Of a stretch of 64,000 bases of DNA, positions 25,557 through 34,396 are shown one piece after another; within the stretch, counting starts at the first letter, position 1, and each line of letters begins with the position of its first letter. Origin of the DNA: Microvenator marinus. GTDB taxonomy: Bacteria; Myxococcota_A; Bradymonadia; Bradymonadales; Bradymonadaceae. The stretch covers positions 1,079,501 through 1,143,500 of the forward strand of contig NZ_CP042467.1 in NCBI RefSeq assembly GCF_007993755.1, written 5' to 3'. The position numbers and the translations under genes were made by a program. The notes beneath the pieces are model-generated. The model did no database searches. It worked only from the letters and a program-made list of their open reading frames with translations, and was not told the origin of the DNA.

Positions 25557-27261
25557 GATTCGTATCCTCTTTGTACTCGTTCAAAACATCTTGTCTCTAA
25601 CGCTCTGGGTTCTGGCAACCCCATTTTACCTGATTGGAAAACTCAAAGGTCCCGGCCAAGTTTGGGTGGAACTAAATTTGGAGCCGGATTTCCCGATCTC
25701 AGCCCCAAAGAGCCGGTGGCTACCAAAACCCTATACCTATTTGAACCTGCGTTCAGACCTGCTCGAGATCAAACAAGCAAAACGGTGCAAGGGAGTCATC
25801 GTGAGTTGGGATCAACCGCTTGCGATGGGGCCGGCCAAGCTCGCTGAGATCAGACGACTCCTCGTCGAAATACGTGAGGCTGGAATCGAAGTGGTGTTTT
25901 TCTGCGACCAACTCGACACACGTGACTATCCATTAGCCACCGCAGCGACACACATCGTACTGAACCGCGCTGGGCGGCTCTACACCTTCAAGCCGCACAT
26001 GGAACTCTATTTCTTCAAGGGGCTCTTTGAGAAGTTTGGCCTGGCGGCTCAGTTCGTACACGTCGGCGAGTTTAAGACCGCGGGACACCGCTTCATTCAC
26101 CAGAACGCACCTCGCGCTCAAGAATTGATGATGTCAGAACTACTCCAACGTCTAAATGCGGAGCTTGAAACCACTTGCGGCCCTCGTTTCTCGCCAGCGC
26201 TCCACGAGTTGGCACCGATGGACGCTCGCAACGCGCTCAAGCATGGACTTGTCGATGCCGAGATTGGAGAACCCCTCTTGCCTAGCTTTCTCGCCGACTC
26301 TGAGAACTTTGACCCGAAGTCGGAGCTCGACCCCAAGAAGCTGCCACTTGTGATGAACATGGAAGGTTGGAGGGCGAGCAAGTTCGAAATGCCGTGGAAG
26401 CCCTTGCTAAGGAAGCCACTGATCGCTGTGATCGATCTAAGCGGTATGATCGTGTCGTCTGGAATGTCGGGCGCCGGCGCCCAGATTTCCCCTGATAAGG
26501 TCATCCCCGCACTAAAGGCCCTCAAACGAAACCGCAGAGTGAGAGCGGTTATCCTGCACATCAACTCGCCGGGCGGCTCGGCGAGTGCGAGCGAACAACT
26601 TTGGCAGGAGATTCAAGACCTGCGCCAGGAAGTTCCCGTGGTGGCGTGGTGTACGGATGTCGCTGCAAGCGGCGGCTACTATCTCGCGTGTGCGGCTGAT
26701 CAAGTCGTAGCAGCCCCTGAGAGCATTGTGGGGTCCATTGGCGTTATCATGGGAAAGTTCAACCTTTCTGGCACCTCTGACAAGCTTGGTATTGGCGTGG
26801 AAACCATAGGTGAGCCATCACTCTTGAGCGCAGTTTCTGAGCTCGACGGCCAACTCTTGGAGAATATCCAGGCAGACATTCGGTCGTTCTATGCCACCTT
26901 CCTCGATCGTGTACGGCTCTCTCGTCGAATTCCAAGGCGAAAGCTCCATCGCTATGCACGCGGACGAGTCTATCTGGGAAGAGACGCTCAAAAGCGCGGA
27001 TTGGTCGACGGCTTGGGTGGGTTCGAAGAAGCCTATCGGAGGGCTCTGGAGCTGACCCAATTGCCAGAAAAGGCTGTGGCCTTGACCTCTTACGCATACA
27101 AGGAACAGGACTTCCGAGCGCTCTTGAGAGAAAACCTACTTTATAGCGGTCAGGCCCAGGTTTTGGACAAGGTAGAGCGTCATCAACTCATCTTCGAAAT
27201 GTTCCAAAATGAGGGCATGCTAGCTTGGTCGGGTATAACAACTAGATCTCAAGTCCCATGA
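25555..27261 (+). CDS. sppA: Signal peptide peptidase SppA, long (67K) type
   Basis: The chosen ATG (25555) gives 568 residues with an N-terminal membrane anchor (FVLVQNILSLTLWVLATPFYLIG). Two S49 peptidase halves follow: the first contains the general-base Lys (VGEFKTAGHRF, about residue 168), the second the nucleophile Ser (DVAASGGYYLACAADQVVA). This is the tandem layout of E. coli SppA, which cleaves leftover signal peptides in the membrane. The start codon overlaps that of the divergent Cys-rich lipoprotein gene, so its promoter must lie within that gene or further upstream. It ends 20 bases inside the convergent GNAT gene. Confidence 0.9.
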   Translation: MIRILFVLVQNILSLTLWVLATPFYLIGKLKGPGQVWVELNLEPDFPISAPKSRWLPKPYTYLNLRSDLLEIKQAKRCKGVIVSWDQPLAMGPAKLAEIRRLLVEIREAGIEVVFFCDQLDTRDYPLATAATHIVLNRAGRLYTFKPHMELYFFKGLFEKFGLAAQFVHVGEFKTAGHRFIHQNAPRAQELMMSELLQRLNAELETTCGPRFSPALHELAPMDARNALKHGLVDAEIGEPLLPSFLADSENFDPKSELDPKKLPLVMNMEGWRASKFEMPWKPLLRKPLIAVIDLSGMIVSSGMSGAGAQISPDKVIPALKALKRNRRVRAVILHINSPGGSASASEQLWQEIQDLRQEVPVVAWCTDVAASGGYYLACAADQVVAAPESIVGSIGVIMGKFNLSGTSDKLGIGVETIGEPSLLSAVSELDGQLLENIQADIRSFYATFLDRVRLSRRIPRRKLHRYARGRVYLGRDAQKRGLVDGLGGFEEAYRRALELTQLPEKAVALTSYAYKEQDFRALLRENLLYSGQAQVLDKVERHQLIFEMFQNEGMLAWSGITTRSQVP

Positions 27262-27757
27262 TGATCTTGTCTTCGCCTTGGGTGAAATAGTCTACCAACC
27301 TACCCTCCTCCACAAAACCAAATCTTGCGTAGAAGGCCCGTGCTGCCTCGTATTCTGGTAGTGATGATGTCGAGAGATAGAGCTTTCGTGCCCCAAAACG
27401 CTTCACCCCACGTATGACGGTATGAAGCAACATGGCGCCGTAGCCCTTGCCTCGATGAAATGGATTCACATAGGTCCACCCGAGCCAATAGATGCCTCGG
27501 GCCTCCGAGTCCTCAACGAAGTATCCGCTGACTCCTACGGGTTCTTTACTCTCTTGGTCCACAAGGACGAGATGTAGAGTCACGTCCTCGGCAAGATCAA
27601 ATCGAGTGTCATGGAAAGCTCGTTTCGCGGCCCGATAGTCATCGGAATCGTGCAGCCGAATGATTCGAAGAGCCTCTTCGAGGTCAGCTGCGGTCATCGG
27701 CCGGATTTCAGGTCCTGAACCCGGAAAAAGACTCTTTGCGAATTGGGTCCACTTCAC
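27242..27757 (-). CDS. GNAT-family N-acetyltransferase
   Basis: The 171-residue protein has a GNAT fold: residues 18-60 (RPMTAADLEEALRIIRLHD), and the acetyl-CoA loop HRGKGYGAMLLHTVI (about 105-119), followed by YEAARAFYARFGFVEEGRL. It should transfer an acetyl group from acetyl-CoA to an amine; the substrate is unknown. It sits directly downstream of the glutaredoxin gene with no gap, so the two are co-transcribed. Confidence 0.88.
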   Translation of the reverse strand: MKWTQFAKSLFPGSGPEIRPMTAADLEEALRIIRLHDSDDYRAAKRAFHDTRFDLAEDVTLHLVLVDQESKEPVGVSGYFVEDSEARGIYWLGWTYVNPFHRGKGYGAMLLHTVIRGVKRFGARKLYLSTSSLPEYEAARAFYARFGFVEEGRLVDYFTQGEDKIIMGLEI

Positions 27758-28015
27758 TCAACGCCCTAACATTTCGTCTAGTTTTCCCGACTTTTGTAGA
27801 GCTGCCACATCGGTGTAGCCGCCTACGGAGACGTCATCGATAAAGATCTGCGGGACGGTTCTCATCCCTCCACTAAGCTCCACCAGCTTCATTCTCATAT
27901 CGGTATCATTGGTGACATCGATCTCTTCGAAAGGGACGTCGATATTCTGGAAGAGCCGCTTGGCCATATCGCAATAAGGACAATAGGTGGTTCGATAAAT
28001 TACTACTTTTGCCAT
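27758..28015 (-). CDS. grxC: Glutaredoxin
   Basis: The 85-residue protein has the dithiol motif CPYC (residues 12-15), the cis-Pro segment MRTVPQIFIDD and the glutathione-binding GGYTD. It reduces disulfides using glutathione. The Shine-Dalgarno GGAGG lies 8-9 bases before the ATG. A strong terminator upstream (28083-28114) separates it from the gltG-like gene, so it should have its own promoter in the roughly 70 bases between. Confidence 0.93.
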   Translation of the reverse strand: MAKVVIYRTTYCPYCDMAKRLFQNIDVPFEEIDVTNDTDMRMKLVELSGGMRTVPQIFIDDVSVGGYTDVAALQKSGKLDEMLGR

Positions 28016-28082
28016 GGTCGATTACCTCCGTGCCTTCTGAGATTCTGCTTGGAGAACTCAAGATTCAAAATCATCAACTTCA

Positions 28083-28114
28083 AGAAATAAAAAAGGCACC
28101 CCAAGTGAGGTGCC
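28083..28114 (-). terminator. Intrinsic terminator after the gltG-like gene
   Basis: On the minus strand GGCACC (complement of 28108-28113) pairs with GGTGCC (complement of 28094-28099) around an 8-base loop, followed by TTTTTTATTT (complement of 28084-28093). It begins 22 bases after the stop codon of the gltG-like gene. Confidence 0.88.
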
Positions 28115-28135
28115 CTACTCGGAAGTGGGTGTCGA

Positions 28136-29482
28136 CTATTCGTCGAGACCCGAGAACACGAATGGGTACTGGATGATACAGATACCGCCGTTCGGCTTCT
28201 CAAAGCGAAGTCGTCCGATCACGCGTGTGATACAGCCTTCTACGCCTTTGTGGTTGAGGGTGGACTCTGCGATGGATGGCTCCATCACAGCACCGTCTAG
28301 GTTAACCTTCCACTGAGCCGTAACCTTACCCGAAAGTGTTGGGTTGGTTTGGAGCTCTTTCTCGAAGCAGTACTTGATTGCGGACTGACGCTGGTTGACC
28401 ACGCGTCGAATGTTGTTCTTGTCGCAGAAGTCACCGATGCTCGGAGCACCTGTTTGAATACGCGACTTAACTTTCTTCGCTGCTTTACGTCCAATCTTAG
28501 CGCCGGTTCCTTTTCCGCCACCGGTATCGACTTTACCCAGGCCACCGATACGGCCGAAACCTTCACCGCCGCCGCCCTTGCCAACGCCACGCATGCCCAT
28601 ACCGCCGGCACCGCGGCCAACAACAAGGTCTCCGCCCTCGCCACTCATGGCCACGTTCATCTTCGAGTCGAAGCCGTCCGAGTCTGCAAAGATATTCTTG
28701 AGGGGACCAGCACCGAGCGCGTCAGCACTAAGAGCCTTATTGACACCGATATTCTTCACGTCGATTTCGTCGACCATTTCACCGTCGACTTTAGGGATCT
28801 TGGACTCAGGAATCTCTTCGTCTGGATCACCGAACTTGCCTTCCTCACCACCGGCCTTCTTGCCTGTCGTGTCTTCTTCAGGCTCATCGACCTCTTCTTC
28901 TTCCAAAGGATCATCCACATCGTCGACCATGTATTTCACGAATCGGTCGAGATTCTGCATGTCTTCGAGCTCAGGGTCGGCTTCAAACATGAGGAAAGCG
29001 GCCAAGAGGAACGCGATGTGTACGACGGCTCCAAGGAAGATCGTGAGCAAGAGCGGCTTATCAAAACGCTCACCGAACCCTCTCAAGGGAACAGCTTCGC
29101 CCTTCTCCACAAGTTGGAAGAAGATATTGACTGTACCAAGCTCTACGATACCCCAGTCGCCGTGCGTGAGACTAACTTCGTGAACGTCACTACCCACCTT
29201 GGTCGTTTTTTTCGACTCGACCAGTTCTTCCAGATCGAAATCTTCGTCGGATAGATTGAAGGTACCGTCTACTTTTTCCGTGACACGGAGTTTGTAGCCA
29301 GTGTCGGTGCGCTCGAACATTTCGAACGTAGCGGGGACTTCACTCGTCTCCACCACGAACATATTCGTATCGTCCGACCCAACGGTTACTACCGGATCGC
29401 TTGTCTGTGTAAATGTACGCTCTTGGAACACAGTTCCGTTCCAAACAAGCGCGACTCGAAGATTATGATTGCTAGAACTCAC
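28136..29482 (-). CDS. gltG: GltG-like protein: FHA-like domain, one membrane helix, AgmX/TonB-like C-terminus
   Basis: The GTG start (29480-29482) has AAGGAG eight bases upstream. The 448-residue protein has an FHA-like N-terminal domain (about 1-125), one transmembrane helix (143-166, LLLTIFLGAVVHIAFLLAAFLMF), and an acidic then Gly-rich periplasmic stretch (about 170-340, many GGG repeats). The C-terminal AgmX/PglI domain (355-448) has paired cysteines. This matches GltG of the Myxococcus gliding machinery, which with GltJ spans the periplasm. The same C-terminal type occurs in the gltJ-like gene nearby. Motility versus another envelope role cannot be decided here. Confidence 0.75.
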   Translation of the reverse strand: MSSSNHNLRVALVWNGTVFQERTFTQTSDPVVTVGSDDTNMFVVETSEVPATFEMFERTDTGYKLRVTEKVDGTFNLSDEDFDLEELVESKKTTKVGSDVHEVSLTHGDWGIVELGTVNIFFQLVEKGEAVPLRGFGERFDKPLLLTIFLGAVVHIAFLLAAFLMFEADPELEDMQNLDRFVKYMVDDVDDPLEEEEVDEPEEDTTGKKAGGEEGKFGDPDEEIPESKIPKVDGEMVDEIDVKNIGVNKALSADALGAGPLKNIFADSDGFDSKMNVAMSGEGGDLVVGRGAGGMGMRGVGKGGGGEGFGRIGGLGKVDTGGGKGTGAKIGRKAAKKVKSRIQTGAPSIGDFCDKNNIRRVVNQRQSAIKYCFEKELQTNPTLSGKVTAQWKVNLDGAVMEPSIAESTLNHKGVEGCITRVIGRLRFEKPNGGICIIQYPFVFSGLDE

Positions 29483-29561
29483 CTACGAACTCCTTTCGCC
29501 TCGTAGTCGTGTACGCTTTTTTCCGTCGTTCTATTCCGGGGGCCAGCGCCAGAGCCCACGC

Positions 29562-29590
29562 ACCATACTGATGCGACCAGAAACCGTCAA
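29562..29590 (-). promoter_or_regulatory. Candidate sigma-70 promoter of the gltG-like gene
   Basis: On the minus strand TTGACG (complement of 29585-29590) and TATGGT (complement of 29562-29567) are separated by exactly 17 bases. The start point would lie about 70 bases before the GTG. The region 29483-29713 is the shared regulatory zone with the divergent gene at 29714. Confidence 0.5.
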
Positions 29591-29713
29591 GCGTTTGACC
29601 GCGCTGACAACGAAACTCGGATTTTGCGTCTACACGACTATACGTCTAAGTTAAAGCCGAGATTCCGAATCTCAGCGTCACCTAGTCAGACAGTGACGCG
29701 ACGAGGAAGTTCC

Positions 29714-30616
29714 ATGAGACGTTTAAAATACTGCATACTACTGCTTTTATTGAGCTTTCCGCTCAGCGCGCAGGAGAGCTTCGATTCGATTACCGTGAAA
29801 CGAATCAAACCGGCAGATTTGCCAGATCCTTCCGAATCGGTCCTACCGGACGTTCTGAGGGGTGCGCTGATGCCGAAGATCCCGAACACCAGGGATATTG
29901 AAAACATGTACAAGACGGGGCGTTCGGCGATGGTGGAGGTCATCGTTGAACTGGCTCCGACGTCGAGTCTCCAACGCGATCCTATCATAATGAGAGGGCA
30001 AGCCGTGTGGCTCTCAGCGAATCAGGATGCTAGCTCTCCGGTGCTAGTCACGCCCGCGCATTGGGTGGATGGAGCGCGTCGGATCTTCGTCGCGAAACCT
30101 CAAACTCAGCCAAATTCTCGAGATCTCCCCAAGGCTCGCGTCACTACGCTCTCCGGCCTGAATACTCGACGAGACATCAAGAAGATCGCGAACGATTCCA
30201 ATTGGACCGAGGTCAAGGTTGGCTCGATCGACAAGCACAGAAACCTCGCAACGATTGAGCATGACGTACCGGAGAGGGGGCTGGGGTTTATGGATGTGTC
30301 TAAGCAATCGCCCACCTACTTGTACGGGGTGTCTGCTTTGGTTGACGCGCCTCAACAAGCCATGATTCTTCAGGTAGATCCAGGTGAGAGTGATATCGTC
30401 TTCTATCTACAGTCGGACTATCCGGTTGCGCTTGGGGCGCCCCTGATAACGCCTTCAGCCGAGGTTGTTGCGTTGACAGCCATGCACCATCCCGAAAGGC
30501 CAGAATTGACCCTGATCATTCCTCCGCTCGCCCTCAAGCATTTTGTAGAGATTCAACAGGGGCTCAAAACATCAAAGCTCGAAACCGACGTCGATGAAGA
30601 TTCCGAAGACAAGTAA
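29714..30616 (+). CDS. Secreted trypsin-like fold protein with degenerate catalytic triad
   Basis: The 300-residue protein has a signal peptide (LKYCILLLLLSFPLSAQ). Its body follows the order of an HtrA-type serine protease: LVTPAHWVDGA keeps the catalytic His (His116), HRNLATIEH has Asn177 where RDLA normally supplies Asp, and YPVALGAPLITPSAEVVAL has Leu240 where GNSGGP supplies Ser. It is therefore probably a non-catalytic pseudoprotease; the fold call is inference from motif order. AGGAAG lies close to the ATG. Its last codons overlap the tilS start by 23 bases. Confidence 0.55.
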   Translation: MRRLKYCILLLLLSFPLSAQESFDSITVKRIKPADLPDPSESVLPDVLRGALMPKIPNTRDIENMYKTGRSAMVEVIVELAPTSSLQRDPIIMRGQAVWLSANQDASSPVLVTPAHWVDGARRIFVAKPQTQPNSRDLPKARVTTLSGLNTRRDIKKIANDSNWTEVKVGSIDKHRNLATIEHDVPERGLGFMDVSKQSPTYLYGVSALVDAPQQAMILQVDPGESDIVFYLQSDYPVALGAPLITPSAEVVALTAMHHPERPELTLIIPPLALKHFVEIQQGLKTSKLETDVDEDSEDK

Positions 30617-31463
30617 ACTCCTAGCTGCGGTATCCGGTGGAGTGGATAGCATGGTAATGCTCGATCTCTTGCACTCCGAGTGCCTTCGCGCTGACGTCCC
30701 ACTTGTTGTGGCGCATATTGACCACCAACTTCGAAGCGACTCAGATCTCGATCACGCACTGGTCAAAGATATCGCTCGCAAGCTTGGACGCCCGTTCGAA
30801 AGCGCCAAGATCAACGTGCGCACCGGTAATAGCGTTCAGTCGCAAGCCAGGCAGCAGAGGTACGCTGCCCTGGTCCGCATCGCGAACGCGCGTGACATCG
30901 ACACAATTGTTACGGCGCATCACCAAGACGACCTCAAAGAGAACCACGCGTTACAGACTGTGCTCGGCAGATTTGGCTCGATTGAAGAGCGCAGATTTAT
31001 GACCGAATGGCACATTTTTCTTTGGCGCCCTCTTTTACACCTCTCCAAGACCGAAATTTACGAGATGGCCAAGGAGCGAGGCATCCAATGGCGAGAAGAT
31101 CCTTCGAATTCGTCGGACAAGTACACTCGGAACATGGTGCGCATCAAAGGGGTCTCGGCCACCGAATCAGTGCCGGTTGCCACCACATCACCTCGACGAG
31201 TGGCTGCGTTTCGTTGGACTTGTGGTCCCGATTTGGAAAGTTTGATTAGCGCGTGCCGTGAGATTGAAGGTGTGGCATTATCGAGTCGCCAGATCGATCT
31301 CCTCGTTGAGGGCGCCCGTCGTGTCCATATACGAGGTGGTCTGGTCATCCGTCACGATGACTTCTTCGAGATTTGCCGCACTATCGGCCAAGGTGAACGG
31401 GCGTTGCCTGTTGAAGCACTTTCGCTTGATCGCGAGGTCAATTTCGTGAAACTGGAATTTTAA
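30594..31463 (+). CDS. tilS: Divergent tRNA(Ile)-lysidine synthetase (TilS)-like ATPase
   Basis: The 289-residue protein carries the PP-loop SGGVDSM (residues 14-20), AHIDHQLR, AHHQDD, WRPLL and WREDPSN...YTRNMVR, in the order found in TilS. TilS converts the anticodon C34 of tRNA-Ile2 to lysidine so it reads AUA. Two departures stand out: the usual ADDQAET motif is QDDLKEN, and the following RGTG segment is not recognisable. The short length means the C-terminal TilS domains are mostly absent. It overlaps the upstream gene by 23 bases. A paralogue with another substrate is possible. Confidence 0.72.
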   Translation: MKIPKTSKLLAAVSGGVDSMVMLDLLHSECLRADVPLVVAHIDHQLRSDSDLDHALVKDIARKLGRPFESAKINVRTGNSVQSQARQQRYAALVRIANARDIDTIVTAHHQDDLKENHALQTVLGRFGSIEERRFMTEWHIFLWRPLLHLSKTEIYEMAKERGIQWREDPSNSSDKYTRNMVRIKGVSATESVPVATTSPRRVAAFRWTCGPDLESLISACREIEGVALSSRQIDLLVEGARRVHIRGGLVIRHDDFFEICRTIGQGERALPVEALSLDREVNFVKLEF

Positions 31464-31553
31464 GAGACTTAGATGCATTAGAGGCATCTGATGGATAGCG
31501 TATAGGCTTCTCCTTTCGTTCGTTCGAGCCGCAAGGGCTCACAAGAGGTAGAC

Positions 31554-33524
31554 GTGTTGAACAAAGTTCCCCTTAGGGGTTGGGTTATCTGGGGCGTGGT
31601 GATCATCCTTTTTGCGGTGATTTGGAATATCTTTTCCGAAACCACCCGAGAGGCCACTTCGATCAAATTTAGTGAGTTCCGAGCAGCCGTTGACGCGGGG
31701 CACGTGGAAAGCGTGGAAGTCGCAGATATGGAAGTGGTGGGCAAATTCGACGCCGACTACGCCAAAGAGAACAAGCGACCTGAGACCTTCAGAACGATGG
31801 GCCCGGTCGGTGAAGACCTTCAAGATGTCTTTGCAGCCAAAGGGATCACATACTCATTCAAGAAATCGGACGATAATGGCCTCTTTCAGCAAATCTTGGT
31901 TGCATCGATCCCACTGCTTCTACTCGTGGTCGTGCTCTTCTTCGTGATGCGTCAGTTCCAAGGCGGAGGCGGCAAAGCCATGACCTTTGGAAAGAGCCGC
32001 GCAAAACTCCTCAACGAGAGCGCGAATAAAGTCACTTTCAATGACATTGCGGGAATTGATGAGGCCAAAGAGGAGCTCCAAGAGATCGTGGAGTTCTTGA
32101 AAAATCCTAAGAAGTTCACCCGACTCGGCGGCCGGATTCCCAAGGGGGTACTTTTGATGGGCCCTCCAGGCACCGGTAAGACCCTTTTGGCTCGCGGTGT
32201 AGCCGGTGAGGCCGGTGTTCCGTTCTTCTCGATCTCCGGGTCGGACTTTGTAGAAATGTTTGTGGGTGTGGGCGCAAGCCGCGTTCGTGACCTCTTCGAG
32301 CAAGCCAAGAAACAAGCGCCCTGTATCGTATTCATCGACGAGATCGATGCCGTAGGCCGCCACCGCGGCGCCGGTATGGGTGGCGGGCACGACGAGCGTG
32401 AACAAACACTTAACCAGCTTCTGGTTGAAATGGACGGTTTTGAGTCTAACGAAGGGGTTATCCTCATCGCGGCGACCAACCGTGCCGACGTGTTGGATTC
32501 CGCACTTCTTCGCCCAGGTCGTTTCGACCGGCGCGTGATGGTGCCACCACCCGATGTGCGCGGTCGCGAACAAATCTTGAAGATCCACACGCGCCGGACC
32601 CATATCTCTAAAGATGTTGACCTCGGCAAGATTGCGCGTGGCACGCCAGGGTTCTCAGGCGCTGACCTCGAAAACCTCGTAAACGAAGCAGCTCTGCAAG
32701 CCGCAAGAGAAGGCAAAGAGAAAATCGAGAACGCTGATTTTGAGCACGCGAAAGACAAGGTCTTGATGGGTGCTGAGCGGAAAAGCGCGGTGATCGGCGA
32801 GAAGGAAAAACTTGTGACCGCCTATCATGAAGCAGGACACGCGCTTGTCGCGGTGCTTCAAGAGGGGACCGACCCCGTACATAAGGTCACGATCATCCCA
32901 CGCGGTCGTGCTCTTGGCGTCACACAACAGCTTCCCCTCGAAGACCGGCTCACATTGAGCCGAGACTACGCGTTGAAGCGAATTGCCGTGATTATGGGAG
33001 GTCGTGCCGCCGAGAAGATCATCTTCGACCAGCTGACCACTGGCGCAGGAAACGACATCGAGGTCGCGACTGACCTGGCCCGGCGTATGGTTTGTGAATG
33101 GGGAATGAGCGATAAGATTGGTCCGATTTCATACTCGGACTCTCGCTCATCGCCTTTCGGAGCCTACTCGGGTCCAACTTCCGCAAAACCTTACTCAGAG
33201 AGTGTTGCCCAAGAGATTGATGCTGAGGTTCGAGAAATCGTGACCAGCCAGTACGACCTCGCTGAGAATCTTCTCAAGGACAATCTTCACCTTCTGGAAT
33301 TGATGACTGAAGCTCTTGTGGAGTTTGAAGTCCTCGATTCGGACGAGATTCAAATGCTCATCGATGATCGAACCATCGACCGTCTGCGTGATGAGAGAGC
33401 GAAGGAAGCGGCCGAGAAAGAAAAGCACGATCAGGCGCAAGAGAAGGCTCCAAAGACCGGTTTCACCTCCAAGCTCAAGGAGCAGGGAGCAATTGGAGAC
33501 TGGGCTCCCGGTAGCGCCACATAA
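31554..33524 (+). CDS. ftsH: ATP-dependent zinc metalloprotease FtsH
   Basis: The 656-residue protein has two transmembrane segments (about 8-26 and 119-138) around a periplasmic domain. An AAA ATPase module follows (Walker A GPPGTGKT, Walker [11 protein letters not shown], second region of homology [11 protein letters not shown]), then the M41 protease with HEAGH. FtsH degrades misfolded membrane proteins and short-lived regulators. The start is GTG at 31554 or TTG at 31557; AGAGG lies 5 or 8 bases upstream. The C-terminal 40 residues are charged and disordered, as in relatives. folP follows after eight bases. Confidence 0.97.
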   Translation: MLNKVPLRGWVIWGVVIILFAVIWNIFSETTREATSIKFSEFRAAVDAGHVESVEVADMEVVGKFDADYAKENKRPETFRTMGPVGEDLQDVFAAKGITYSFKKSDDNGLFQQILVASIPLLLLVVVLFFVMRQFQGGGGKAMTFGKSRAKLLNESANKVTFNDIAGIDEAKEELQEIVEFLKNPKKFTRLGGRIPKGVLLMGPPGTGKTLLARGVAGEAGVPFFSISGSDFVEMFVGVGASRVRDLFEQAKKQAPCIVFIDEIDAVGRHRGAGMGGGHDEREQTLNQLLVEMDGFESNEGVILIAATNRADVLDSALLRPGRFDRRVMVPPPDVRGREQILKIHTRRTHISKDVDLGKIARGTPGFSGADLENLVNEAALQAAREGKEKIENADFEHAKDKVLMGAERKSAVIGEKEKLVTAYHEAGHALVAVLQEGTDPVHKVTIIPRGRALGVTQQLPLEDRLTLSRDYALKRIAVIMGGRAAEKIIFDQLTTGAGNDIEVATDLARRMVCEWGMSDKIGPISYSDSRSSPFGAYSGPTSAKPYSESVAQEIDAEVREIVTSQYDLAENLLKDNLHLLELMTEALVEFEVLDSDEIQMLIDDRTIDRLRDERAKEAAEKEKHDQAQEKAPKTGFTSKLKEQGAIGDWAPGSAT

Positions 33525-33532
33525 GGAACCCC

Positions 33533-34321
33533 ATGACTCTCAAGGTGATGGGGATAGTCAACGTCACGCCCGATTCGTTTAGTGATGGGGGAAAGTTCCT
33601 TGACGTGAATGCAGCCATTTCGCACGGCCTACAACTCCTAGAAGATGGGGCAGATATTCTGGACATTGGGGGTGAGTCCACGCGGCCGGGGGCTCAATCT
33701 GTGAGCGAGTCCGATGAACTCGCGAGAGTCCTTCCCGTGATCGAAGGGATCTTGAAAAAAAGGCCAGACGCAATCATCTCCATTGACACCACAAAGAGCG
33801 AGGTCGCGGCTCAAGCACTTGAGCTGGGTGCGTCAATCGTCAATGACGTCAGCGCGGGAACCTTCGATCCGAGAATCATGGAAGTGAGCGCAAATCACGG
33901 GGCTGAGCTTGTCCTTATGCACATGCAGGGAACACCTCGGACCATGCAGAAGTCGCCAAGCTACGAAGACGTCGTCGAAGAAGTTTTTGGCTTTTTATCA
34001 GCTCGCGCCCAGGCCGCTGAAGACGCGGGCGTTAGGCGAGAAAATATCATCTTGGACCCGGGTATCGGCTTCGGAAAGAAGCTCGAGCACAACCTCTTGT
34101 TGATCAAGAACCTTTCGCGACTTTCAGACCGTTATCAGGTCTTGCTCGGCGTTTCTCGAAAATCATTTATTGGCGAGTTGACAGGCCAAAAGGTGGACAA
34201 AAGACTCGCTGGAACATTAGCCACCCTGCCCTTTGCCGTCGGGAGCCGTGTCTCGATTGTTCGTGTTCATGACGTTCGCGAGACCGTCGACTTCTTGAAG
34301 GTGTTTGAAGCCTTGAGTTGA
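33533..34321 (+). CDS. folP: Dihydropteroate synthase
   Basis: The 262-residue protein shows all DHPS signatures: MGIVNVTPDSFSDGG at the N-terminus, DIGGESTRPGA (about 43-53), SIDTTKSEVA, LILMHMQGTPRTMQ and ILDPGIGFGK. It joins p-aminobenzoate to the pterin pyrophosphate in folate synthesis and is the target of sulfonamides. It lies between ftsH and cdaA in the order ftsH-folP-cdaA-ybbR-glmM, which is conserved in many Proteobacteria and related phyla. Confidence 0.97.
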   Translation: MTLKVMGIVNVTPDSFSDGGKFLDVNAAISHGLQLLEDGADILDIGGESTRPGAQSVSESDELARVLPVIEGILKKRPDAIISIDTTKSEVAAQALELGASIVNDVSAGTFDPRIMEVSANHGAELVLMHMQGTPRTMQKSPSYEDVVEEVFGFLSARAQAAEDAGVRRENIILDPGIGFGKKLEHNLLLIKNLSRLSDRYQVLLGVSRKSFIGELTGQKVDKRLAGTLATLPFAVGSRVSIVRVHDVRETVDFLKVFEALS

Positions 34322-34396
34322 GTTGATTTTCTTGCTTGGCTTTGAGTTGCGCCTACAATCGCAGAGTTCTTGGGACCACACCCTTTCAGGATACGG

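Noticed and set aside
28349-29254. 301-residue open frame on the plus strand
   Set aside because: It lies antisense to the gltG-like gene, has no ribosome-binding site and arises from the biased codon use of the acidic/Gly-rich protein on the other strand.
31920-32758. Two long minus-strand open frames opposite ftsH
   Set aside because: Shadow frames of the highly conserved AAA domain.
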